The notes below the pieces were generated by a model. That model was given only the letters and a program-made list of their open reading frames with translations, did no database searches and had not been told where the DNA came from. Source: Scatophagus argus (taxonomy: Eukaryota > Chordata > Actinopteri > Scatophagidae). From it: a stretch of DNA of 64,000 nucleotides. The position numbers and the translations under genes were made by a program. The stretch is taken from the NCBI RefSeq assembly GCF_020382885.2, contig NC_058515.1, forward strand, positions 11,763,223 through 11,827,222, read 5' to 3'. Shown piece after piece: positions 1-10,288 of the stretch (position 1 is the first letter of the stretch; every line of letters starts with the position of its first letter).

Positions 1-2200
1 TATGTCTGCTTCTCCAACAATAACAACAAATAACTGATTTGATTCTTGAGTCTCTGATGAAAGACTTAGAAAGAAAACTGATAATTGTAATGTCAGACTA
101 TACAGAAAAATTAAAAAAAAGGTTAAAAAGTAAAAGGAGTCATTTCTTGCATTCAAGCATACACTGTTGAACAGATAGCTGATGGACAGATGAAGCCTTA
201 ATAAACTTCAGCTTCGGCTTTATTGTAGACAAAGCAAAATTTGTTTCATGGCCGAGTGGAAATTCTGAAGACACATTAAACACCTGGTATTCACAGGTGA
301 CATCGTTATCTTGTTATCTTGGTGTTTGCATTGATAAGAAAGTTACTCACTTTGAAATTCCATCCAATAGCTGACCAGACCTGTCACTTAAAAGTGTCAG
401 CCTCATGACTGTGCCAGAGAGAAAAGTCAGGGTATCTCCACAGTCATCAGGATGCACCCTCTGGAGACCATAAACATCTGGGTAAGATTTCATGGCCATC
501 CATACTATAACTGATATATTTCCATTTGACATACATCGAGGGACATTATAATATAAAACTTTAACTCGGACAGTTTGAACAGTCATCAGCATCTTCACTG
601 GCCAATCCTGCACGTTGGGAGTGCTTTTCCCACGGTCTGCTGTTTCTCTAACCTCTCATTTCAGAATGTGGATCAGCTGCACACTGCGGGATCTTAGATA
701 ATTACATAACTATTATCGTTATTTTGAGCAATCATTTCGGAGGAAAAGAAAGCCCAGGGGAGGTTTTTCCATATAGAGGGAAAGTGCTGACTTCTGCCAA
801 ATCAGAAAGAAGGTCGCCACTGTTGACGGTAACTAAATGACAAGATAGTTATATGGCTTTGTGATGTTTGTCCTCGGGGGAGGGGAAAGCAACAGTAAAG
901 CGATTGTGTCTCTTCGTCAGCGAGACTGACCAGGGCTGTAGCTGCAGTCACAGCAGTCCAGACTTTCTTTTTAAAGAAGCCCCGTGCAGTAGCTCCGGTC
1001 CACTGGGGCTGCTGGGGCTTTGTTCATTCACTTTCCCACAGTGTTCAACAGCCTGAGGACTAAAGAGAGCATAACAGAGTTGTTTTCCTGTATGTTCTCA
1101 AGTTGAATTAGTCTAAATTTTTCAGAAAAATGCCACTAAAAGCGTTAAAATGTGGCACTGAGCAGTGAATAATTAAGCTCCTCTTTTTCTTGATTGAATG
1201 AATCTTATGAATGTTGGTGTGCAGGTTCATAAGGACGTTTGTTCCCGTAAACTGTCATACCTGTTCAGACAGGTACAGCGTCGTCATTCACAGAGAATCA
1301 AAGTCTCGAGTGAAGCTGCCAAACATTGAATTTTTTTGGCCTCTCAGTAGGAGTGAGGAGGTGGTATCGTATGAAGATAGGTGTGCAGAGACTTTAAAGA
1401 TGTTATCAACGCACATAAGAGGGTTTCAGGTTCGAATCCCGGTCTGGGCCCTTCTGTGTGGAGTTTGCATGTTCTCCCTGTGCCTGCGTGGGTTTTCTCT
1501 GGGTACTCCGGTTTCCTCCCACAATACCAAAAACATGCACATTAGGTTAATTGGCTACTCTACATTGGCCCTAGGTGTGAGTGTGAGAGTGTGTGTTGGC
1601 CCTGCGATTGACTGGCGACCAGTCCAGGGTGAACCCCGCCTCTCGCCCGTAGTCAGCTGGGATAGGCTCCAGCTCCCCCGCGACTCTGACAGATAAGCGG
1701 TATAGAAAATGGATGGATGGATGGATCAATGCACATCTTAAAAAGCATACAAAAACTGAAACTAGATAAAATCCATCCATTATGGACACGTAATATCACA
1801 CCTCTGAGCAGTAGTTGTTCGGTGTGACAGCAGCCTGGAACAGATTAAAGACTGAAGGCATCAGTGTCAAATTTTCTCACTCCATCACATGAGAGTATAG
1901 TTTTGCAGTGCTTTTCAAATTTTTTGTGAGGTGAAGCTTGCATGAAACAATAGCAGTTCAGAAGTTGAGACTGGATGGATGTCAGTGCCAGAGGGATGTC
2001 TTCCAGATGATTGTGAAATCGCTAGCTTGTGTGGCAGAGAGAACTTTAAACATATTTTTCAAAATCCAAATGGGAAAACTGATAAAGTGCTGATATAGGT
2101 CATTCTTCCCTGTCAGACCTTAGCAGTTGAATTAAACAAAATCCTGTTTGGGTATCAGGCAAAAAAATGTTGTTTTAGCAAATAACTCATCTGAATAAAC
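1..2200. other. Intergenic sequence, mostly featureless
   Basis: No gene could be supported here. The stretch holds one SINE-like repeat (about 1420-1725, listed separately). A minus-strand open frame at 347-613 ends at a plausible splice donor but matches nothing I recognise. The rest is ordinary AT-rich sequence. Confidence 0.5.
1420..1725 (+). repeat. 5'-truncated SINE-like dispersed repeat with TGGA tail
   Basis: The sequence starts with a tRNA-like box B (GGTTCGAATCC) and continues with a body common in fish genomes (gtttgcatgttctccctgtg and following). It ends in an ATGG/TGGA tetranucleotide run. A second, diverged copy lies at about 34390-34715 and also keeps part of the 5' head. A tRNA-derived head followed by a LINE-type tail with a short tandem repeat is typical of SINEs mobilised by an RTE-like LINE; the exact family name is not certain. 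Copy 1 lacks most of the tRNA-like head, so it is 5' truncated. Confidence 0.7.
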
Positions 2201-2224
2201 AAATGGATGCTACTTGTAAGGCCC

Positions 2225-2230
2225 TTTATT
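2225..2230 (-). other. trmt10b: Poly(A) signal for trmt10b
   Basis: AATAAA on the minus strand, 579 bases beyond the trmt10b stop codon. No closer canonical signal was noticed, so 2215-2808 is probably the 3' UTR. Confidence 0.55.
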
Positions 2231-2808
2231 TTAAAACATTTTAAAACAGAGGAAATAAACTTCTAACAACATCCAACAGTTGGCTGCACACCAACTCACT
2301 CGGCCTCTTTGGAATAATTTAATGAAGAAATAGCTTTCAGGAAAGGGTTCATTCTGGGTCACAACTGTGAAAATAAAACAAGAAAAATTATTAAATCTTC
2401 TATCAGCCACTAAAAGGTCATCTTTTGTATCATTAAAACTCAACATCCCGGAAACCACGGCTTTGTGTTTAGTTCTCGATATTAAGACAAGTAAGTGTCA
2501 TGTTACTCACAAAACCTCAGGAAGTATAAAATGACAAATACGTCTGGACTAGACAAAAATGACTCCTGCCGAGGAATATTCTAGATTCTAATGTTAAATT
2601 CCTGAAAACAAATGAACATCTCCAGCATCCACATATGATATTTTTTAGTTTCAACGTAAACAATACAAAGAACTGTTAAACAAAGATTCTCTATTTCTCC
2701 TTAACCAGGTACTCATCACATTGTGTCAACATCCCTCAGGTAATAAAATCAACAGAGTGATGGCCTAAAAAGCTCTGTATGTATGAACATGAACCCATAT
2801 GACCCTTA

Positions 2809-4895
2809 TTAAGTCTGTGTTGCAGAGGCAAGGAGCGGTGGGGAAACGTCAGGTGCAACGATGTAGCCTTTCCCCCGGGGGAACCACTCCTGCAGGGCTT
2901 CTGTCCAACTGCCAGTGTTACAGAACGTCAACAAGATGTCAAAAACTGCAGACAGAGAGAGACTTCGTTAACAACAAATACAAACCAGCTTCATTTTGTC
3001 TTGCACGTGGAAACTGTTCACTCACCTTGATTAACAGCCAGGATCTTAGAGTGGAAATTCTTGGCATTGTTTTTCTTCACCATGTACTCGTCTATGGGCA
3101 GCCTCGCCGTGCGGACGCTGAGTTCTCTGGCCCTCGAGAAGCTCAACTTCTGCAGGGAGGGGAAGCTCAAAAAATTCATAGAAATCCAGTATTTCACATA
3201 TCACACGTGCGCTGACGTAATCTCCATTTACTGCAGCAAGCAGATTTCCTGTGTGTGTGTGCGTGTGTGTAATACCTTCTGGATGCTTTCATCCACAAGG
3301 CCACCGAGGACGTACACCTTGTCAGCATCCACTGTTTCTAAAGCTAAAGGAGGAATTGAGAAAAGAGTATCTAAGAAAAATAAATAGGCAAGGATGCAAA
3401 CTGTGGAATGTTTCTTTCTCATTTTCCACAGCTTTGCAGGTTTTTTAATTAACCTTACATGAACTTTGTGTTTCATTATGTGTAGGTTTGAAAACATTGA
3501 GTTAAGTGCTAATGTTAGTGGCAGCAGGAGTTTAAGTCATGGTGGCAGTACTGTATGATCAGGTGGTCAGAATGTGCCCCCTGTTGACCAAAATTATAGT
3601 TCACTGACTCAAACCTTCATCAGCATCTGGTGTGAGGTAGACAATAGTTTCCACAGGAAAAAGGTCCAGACAGCTTTCTTCTGTTATGTCCATCTGAGAA
3701 ATGAAAATAATCTGAGTTTATTGCTGAATAGTCAAACAATCCTTGGTCCAGATCAGCTCCTGAAAGTTCATTAAATGTCCTTGAAAAAGCCTTAAAAGCT
3801 CTTGTTCACAATATAGTTAAATAGCACTAATGCCTTTTTATCAGGTTCAGCAGTTTCAGGTGGAGGTTACAGCATATCTTATGTAGTCACTGTTACGCTA
3901 AAATATCACTTAAAATACTTCCGTAGGTTAACTTCAAACATTTTAACTAGGAAAAAACAAATTACTAAACAAATTTCCTGCTACATCAGTCTTTTCAAAA
4001 AGTTTCACTCGTGAATTCGGGCCTGAACGACAAGAATCACCGTGTAGTTGAGGAATCCATCATTCATTCGAAGGCACTCTGCATAGAGACGACTGTCCTC
4101 TCTCAGCTCCGTCAGGAAAAGGCCAAACGGTCGTGTTGCCTTCTTGTTCGACCCATACAGCCTTCTTAACTGGCCTGCCAGTCGACTTATCTCCTGAACC
4201 AGACAAACATACACAGGTGGATTAATACGCAGTGAACTGATGTAGACAGGTAAATGACTCTCACTGAAAAACAGCCGGTTTGTAAGATCAAAATTCCTAA
4301 AAACAGGCTGTTCTGAGGCTCACTCCTCAGGCACCTACCTTGTCAGACATGCTGTCTGTCATACTCAGGTCAACGCAGAGTCTGAGCCCTGTGGACTGAG
4401 CCTCGGCCAAACGCTCTTTGGTGATCGCTTTCATGACCCGTTTTGTAAACTGGGGATTATCTGAATCAGCACCTGTGAGACAAACACACAGGGAAGACAT
4501 GTGTTGTGCCTATAGAAGCTGAACAGTGAAATATAAGTCACTTTAGTGTTTCTCTTCCCTTGATATTTACCTAACCTCTGCTGACGGTTGAGTTTCCTCC
4601 TCTGCTTCTCTTCTTTCCTTTTGCTTTTCTTTGCTGCAAGCTGCCTCTCCCAGTTGCGCTGCTTCCTCAGCACGTTCCTCTGTTCATTAGACAAACTGCA
4701 CTATTATACTGCACTTCCTACAGAAGTACTTGTTCCAAACAAAGCCTAAGTAAAGCAACTTACTGAACATGCTGCATCTTCTCTCCCTGGCCTGCCTTCC
4801 GCCACATCAGTCTCCATGTCTATCTGAAGCAGAGCCATCACCTCTGAAACTGCATTTACCTTAAATTCACACACATCTGAGCGATTATGTGCCAT
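2809..4895 (-). CDS. trmt10b: tRNA methyltransferase 10 homolog B
   Basis: Eight coding exons (high to low coordinate): 4764-4895 (exon to 4933), 4571-4679, 4339-4472, 4041-4193, 3615-3693, 3276-3343, 3026-3149, 2809-2945. Joined they give 311 codons plus a stop, near the usual vertebrate length (about 316). Family members are SAM-dependent SPOUT-fold enzymes that methylate the purine at position 9 of tRNA. Visible features are a basic N-terminal block (AAKKSKRKEEKQRRK), then LCVDLSMTDSMSDK, SRLAGQLRRLYGSNKKA, MNDGF, VYLTPDAD, VYVLGGLVDESIQ and a C-terminal GKGYIV. The GSNKKA and LGGLVDES segments are what I recall for TRMT10B rather than TRMT10A or C. The start is the first in-frame ATG of exon 4764-4933; that exon begins mid-codon after an acceptor, so a non-coding or short coding first exon near 5.25 kb is likely. 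All introns checked are GT-AG. Confidence 0.9.
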
Positions 4896-5273
4896 TTCAG
4901 TCACCTGCTCTCCTCTGACTTCAGGTGCATCACCTAAAAAAAGAAAAAAAAACCTTACTTTCTTTTGTAAAAGTCCATCTCTCTGATTGTGTGGCACACG
5001 GTAAATAATATGTGGTCGTTAATTACTCATCGGGTGTGAGTGAATTAAAAAAGAAAGCCAACTTGTGTGAGGAAGCATTTAATCGATTAAAAGTCACATT
5101 TGCGTTGCAATCGTAAAGCATTTTTCAAAATCACGACTTCCCCCTCCTGAAATTCCACAAATAACACACAAAAAACAACACGAATGATTAAAAAAAAGGC
5201 AGAAAGAGAAAAAAACATGCCTATGAACCGGGTGTCGCGTCCAGGCTGCGAACATGTGAGCGGCGCATGTGAA

Positions 5274-5307
5274 TGACGTCATTGTAAACAAACTGCGGGG
5301 GGCGGGG
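5274..5307. promoter_or_regulatory. Probable trmt10b promoter elements (CRE and GC box)
   Basis: A palindromic cAMP response element, TGACGTCA (5274-5281), is followed by a GC box (ggggggcgggg, about 5297-5307). They sit in a locally CpG-rich stretch about 340 bases upstream of the first coding exon of trmt10b. The position fits a housekeeping promoter. No experimental start site is available. Confidence 0.45.
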
Positions 5308-5309
5308 AC

Positions 5310-8300
5310 AAAAAGGTGAATTAGGAAGAAAATAAAAAATGGAGTCCAAAACCAAACCTAATTTCACTCCGCCAAGCGTCTGTCTCACATTTAGTATTTC
5401 GTGTTGTTTGTGTGGTGTTTAAAATGAGTAAGAAATAATTGGATCACCAGGACGGTGATAGTTCATTTCCGCTAAGCCGCCAGACGAGGGCAGTGTTACA
5501 CCGATGTAATTCCGTAATTCCTATGACTAAAAGATGTAGTAGCTTAAATACATGTTATGAAACTACATTACTCAAACCTGAATCCTAGAGGTTAATTTCT
5601 GTTCATGAAACAATACTGCCAAAGAAGTCTGACAGATTTTATGAAAAACATGTCCTCTTGTATCTCAGTTATTATCAGAAACATATATGGTATTATAGGA
5701 CATAGGTATACCACTGCTGTTAGATGCTGAAGAAAACAGTTATAAACAGTGTAAAACACGTACTCTATTCCAAAGAGTCAGTCTATGTTCCAGCAGAAAG
5801 AAAAACTGGAGCTATTTTCATCTTTCCTTTGAAAAGCGACACATCTACAGGTCTTTTGTGAATAGGGTCCTAAAGATTTTTGCATATATTTTATCGTCTT
5901 CCAGTCTCAAACTTTGGCATGATGTGTGTGCATTTGCAAAATGCTTACATAAAATTTCTCTTTGCTGTGGATGTTAGTTTGGTTTTATTATGCTTTTGCC
6001 AAACCATTCAGTACCAGGTTATCATAAGCAAAAGGAAACACAAATCTGATTACACTAAATCTGATCTGAAGTTAAAACTAATTCTCTCTTTGGTAAGTTG
6101 AATTGTATGGGATAACATGCACATTGCAGCATTAGTGTATATTATTAGTCATTGCATTAAGCATTACAAATAGAAAACACTTTTATGATTACTTGCCTAT
6201 TTAATGCTGTCATTAGTCATTTTGTTAATCACATTCCAATCTTGATTTATTGCACTCCATGTTAAATAATCTACCCTTCTTTATGGAAATAAGAGCAATT
6301 GTAACATTCAAATTAAAAACTGCACACAATGGAACTGAAAATACAAAATAAAACTTTATTTAATTAAACATGCGTTTCCTGTCTTGATTAAGCATGCGCA
6401 AAGGGGCGCGATTTATGTAAGGGGAATTTTACCATAGCTATCCCAGTTGTGGTGAGTTAATCCTGTTTATTATTTTACAGGTATTGTGTCAGTTTAGGTA
6501 TTGTGTCGTTCGGGACTTTCTCTGAATCTGCGAAGTAGCTGAGTAAAAGAGGAAGTTGCCTAAAGTTCACACGGGTGTGGAGTTAGCTATTTTAACGTCA
6601 CCCTGGCTGATTAGCAGAACATTAGCTATCTAGCTAAGTTAAAAGTTTGGTAGTGAGCCCGTAGATATGTTTAGACAATTAATTGGCAGTTAATTTCTTA
6701 GAACATAAAACGATGGGGTGAATTCAACTTGTTAAACTTGTTAAAGACACAAAGGTGAGTCTTTATATTCAGTATAGCTTCAAACGTGTACCAAAGTCAG
6801 GGTGGACTGAGAAAGCTAGCTAGCTTTCTCAGTCCTCCCTGACCTTGGCACACGTTTGAAGCTAAGGTCAGAAGGTCAGGGTGGACTGAGAAAGCTAGCT
6901 GGGGCTAAATTGAATCGTGCGCTAAATTACTTAAACCGCTAATGTTGACATGAACCAGAATTTACTTGCTAGTTAGTAGTAGTTTAATGCTAGTTACCTC
7001 TAAGCATACACTACATTGTACAACTACTGTGATGTCGACTTTATATATTTTTAAAAAAGTAAGCATTAACAGCAATGCAGGGTAACCATGTTTTTTCTTT
7101 TCTTTTAACCGTTTTTTGGCAGTTTATATCTAGATTGGCCCTTTTGATTCACTATTTCAAAATCACACTTAACTGTGCCATAACAGTAGTAGCATTCTAT
7201 GTTAAAAGGAATTTTAATAAATCTCTACCATCAACTGCTGCATAGAAAATGCTTTTTTCTACGTGGAAACGAAATTGGAGTCGAAGAATCCATATTAAAT
7301 TGACTGATTGATTTTTTGTGTCCAACTGTCTGTTGAAGCCAAACTTAAAATGAGCTAGAAAATATTCCCTTTGTTGTTTTAAAAGTGAATCTTTATAGAT
7401 TTACACGTTTCAGTGTGGTGGTGAAATAAAGTTCTAAAATGTTCTGTATGGTTCAAGTGTAGTCGTGTGTGTCTTCTCATGCCGAAGTAAGTGTCTTGCC
7501 GCGATATTTGGCGGTGTACAGGAACTAGCATGTGATCTCGTTTGTAGTCGGAAGCCAAATGTTGGTGCACACTTCGTCTGTTACTTTGTAGCTTTTCTTA
7601 CCATTAAAATGGAATTTTCTCGTCTTTTCTGCAATGACATTGTTTCTACCTCAACTTGCTGTATATCATGTGACATCGACATTAAGCCATTGCAAATGTT
7701 TCCAGTATTGATTAAAATATTAGCCCTGAAAACAATGGTTTTACGCAAGTTGTTGTTAGCATTTGAAGCTAATGCTCTGCCATGCGGTATCACAGCAACC
7801 AATGAGAAACTCGCCGGAGGGATTATGTTGCCAAATAGCATTGTGGGTATTTTAAATAGAGATAATTTAGAGATAATTTAATAGTTGATATAGGATTTGA
7901 TAGTGGGAACGAATTTCATGTCTAGACAGTGCTTTGAATTAGCAACAGAACTGTGTTAAAATATATTTGCGGAAATAAATATTGTAATTGTAGTGCTTTT
8001 TCATTGTTGTTAATTTTGTTAACATATGCGTATATATGTGACATTTTGGCGTAGTCGACTTCATAGTCCCGTAGATGTTCTTTGTAAGCTTGTTTTGAAT
8101 AGAAACGACTGTTGTACAGTGTTTGAATGTCTGTACCATGACAGTGAAGACCAGGATAGTCATACTAGTAGTTGGGCGAGCTCTGTGTTTCGTTAAGACT
8201 ATACTTTCAGGGATCATTTCTATAGTTTCTTACTTGAGAAATGTGTTTCTAAAGTGTATGGTCTCGCTAACCACGATGAAGAGTTGGTGATACTCTTTCC

Positions 8301-9030
8301 TGAGCGCGAAGCGGGTAGAGAGACTTGATTGATTTCATATGCTCTCTGCTTTTGATGACCGTTCACTGTCTCCTCTGGGGACGATGAGGGAAAGAGTATG
8401 ATCAGAGTGGTAGTGTATCTGTGTTTAATGATAAATGTCTGTAATCCAGCGAATGTGAGAAGTTTAGCCGGTTGTAAAGGTGTTATTTTTCCCATCAGCC
8501 ATTGGTGCTGGTTAGCCTGTCATTAACGTTGAAGTTACAGAAATAACTAGTACGTAGTTAATCACAAGCAATGCTGGTGATGAAGTAGAGTACATTTGCT
8601 CAATTATTGTGCAGGTTTGATGTATTTGTACTTCACATTGGTGGTACTTTAGACGGATATGTTATCTCTTTGCTTTATTATCATTATAGTCATCATTGAT
8701 CATAATTGCTAGTTGCATAGATGGATATGATTTTACCTCAATTGCAGTCTGTCAAAATATACACAACCCCCATTATTAATAATCTCGTGGCAGTATAATT
8801 CTTTGCCATTGAAGACTTTTACTAGAGCGCATTTCAAATAAATCTCTCCACAACATTTATCTCCCAGCTGGAGTAACTTTTTATTTTCATAATAACGTTT
8901 TAGATGCTTGGATACCTTTTTTTAATGAAATGGCACTGAAACAGCCCGATATAAATAAACGTTTATTGGTGCTTTTGTTGAACAAAATGACATGAGTGTT
9001 TCGTCCATACGCGTGGTGAAGTAACGTTAA
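5310..9030. other. Intergenic region between trmt10b and intu
   Basis: AT-rich sequence with no recognisable protein. Open frames here, including one of 138 codons at 7465-7881, have no family resemblance and no convincing splice context. A possible non-coding exon ends at a strong donor (AAAG|GTGAGT) near 6754. The long inverted repeat at 6776-6863 is listed separately. Confidence 0.45.
6776..6900. repeat. Long inverted repeat with an extra copy of one arm
   Basis: Positions 6776-6863 form an 88-base palindrome centred on GCTAGCTAGC near 6819/6820. Its 44-base arms differ at three positions. A third copy of the inner half of the left arm, 26 bases identical (gtcagggtggactgagaaag and the next six), follows directly at 6875-6900. 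The structure could extrude as a cruciform or be transcribed as a hairpin. No terminal inverted repeats or target duplication of a known transposon are evident. Confidence 0.8.
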
Positions 9031-9556
9031 GTGCCCAGACTCTTTTCATGGAAGTACAAACGGGGGGGCTTGTCTGCCGAGCTTTTTGTTAGTAGCCCTG
9101 AGTAGGCGGGTTTTTACTCCACCTGCCAAGAAGACCGCTGCTGGGACAAATTCCGCTCTGCTGGCCTGGAGAAACACTCAAAACTTTTAAAAAAGGGACC
9201 AATGGTTTTCCTCTGTGTCTTTGAGTAGCGTTGGTGTCGAACCGCTCACTATTCCGTGTGAGTGATTGACGTGAGAAACCGGAGGAGGATTCGTTCTGGT
9301 CTTGGAGACGCGGTTCAGGCTGCATTCTGGTGCTCATGCGGTCAGAAACTTCACATGGGGTAGAGGAAAGGGATTAATTTTGATTTTATCGGTGGTCGAG
9401 AACAAAGAGTTTCCTAAGCTTTTCCCTTGGATCTCTTGGAATTTAAAGGGTTTTAAATTGCTTCGTCAAAAACTGGAAAATTGAAGTTAACGCAGCGTTT
9501 TTGGCCGCACTCCCGGCGGAAACATGACATACAAATGATGTTTAACATTTCTATAG

Positions 9557-9620
9557 ATGGAAGCTCCTTCTCTAAAAATTTGGAGGACTTTGACTCTATT
9601 CGCAGTGTTCTCCTGTACAG
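9557..9620 (+). CDS. Possible signal-peptide first exon of an unidentified gene
   Basis: An ATG opens 21 codons plus one base, ending exactly at a good splice donor (ACAG|GTCAGT). The peptide starts MEAPSLKIWR and continues with a hydrophobic stretch (TLTLFAVFSC) ending before TG. That is the layout of a secretory signal peptide split by a phase-1 intron, which is common in receptors and secreted proteins. No partner exon was found in the following sequence, where intu begins about 500 bases later on the same strand. It could be chance, a remnant, or an exon spliced to something far away. Confidence 0.25.
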
Positions 9621-10080
9621 GTCAGTAAAGCCTTTAGCTATCAATGGATGACACAAATATCTGAATAAACCTTGTATGTTTTACAGATTTTTTTTACAAC
9701 CCTGAAGTTGTTTTGTTTGGTTAGAGACCAGAGGTTTTCTGAATACCAGAGGGGATTTATGAACCTCGTGGACCTCTGCAGCGAGGTCTACACAGGGGGG
9801 GCAACAAAATGAAAGTGCAAGTGGGAATTTAAAATGAAACAAACCTGTATTTATATTTTGATGTATCGATGGTTTTGTAATATATATACCGTGTCATATT
9901 TTAGTAAAATGCAGAATATTCGTTACTGTATGTTTAACCAGAAGGAAAATTCGCTGTAAATATAATATGAATAGGTATGTGGTGTTGTCTGTGTAATTGC
10001 TGCATTATTTAATGGGATGAGAGCCTCGCGCTGGCAGGTAAACTGGCACATTCCTACCTGTCCCATGCCGCAAAGCAAAG
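9621..10080. other. Non-coding interval upstream of intu
   Basis: No gene, repeat or RNA could be supported in this stretch. It is AT-rich apart from its right end, where GC content rises towards the intu promoter. Confidence 0.4.
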
Positions 10081-10104
10081 CACAGTCTCCTTAGAAAGCT
10101 TCTG

Positions 10105-10119
10105 GTTGCCAGTGGCAAC
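10105..10119. promoter_or_regulatory. intu: Perfect RFX X-box upstream of intu
   Basis: GTTGCC, three bases, GGCAAC forms a perfect inverted repeat. It matches the X-box consensus (GTNRCC N0-3 RGYAAC) bound by RFX transcription factors, which drive many ciliary genes. It lies 170-184 bases upstream of the intu start codon. A CACGTG E-box (within TCACGTGA, 10155-10162) lies between it and the gene. Confidence 0.7.
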
Positions 10120-10193
10120 TGTAACATCCACCAATCAGACTGAGCGCACCAGCGTCACGTGACAACGCCAGAGCGCTCGTCAGTGCTTACAAC

Positions 10194-10241
10194 ATGGCGA
10201 TAGAATATCGCCGTTCGTTTAACGAAAAGTTGCGCGTTTGA
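10194..10241 (+). other. Upstream ORF in the intu leader
   Basis: ATG in good Kozak context (acaacATGG) followed by 14 more codons and TGA, ending 47 bases before the intu ATG at 10289. It could reduce translation of intu if the transcript starts upstream of it. Confidence 0.4.
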
Positions 10242-10288
10242 AGACGCGTTTCGTGATAGCGTGGAGAAATAGGACGTCTTATGAGAAA

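Noticed and set aside
347..613. Minus-strand open frame of 88 codons ending at a GTGAGT donor
   Set aside because: No recognised family, no clear acceptor and no partner exons. It could be an exon of an unseen gene to the left, but the sequence alone does not show it.
1420..1725. A real tRNA gene suggested by the GGTTCGAATCC box B
   Set aside because: No cloverleaf can be formed and the sequence continues into a SINE body with a TGGA tail, repeated at 34.4 kb.
7465..7881. 138-codon plus-strand open frame
   Set aside because: No family resemblance, no splice or promoter context, and overlapping antisense frames of similar length. It is consistent with chance in this region.
10238..10288. Extended intu N-terminus starting at 10238
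   Set aside because: The codon there is TTG, not ATG. The first in-frame ATG is 10289 and has good Kozak context.
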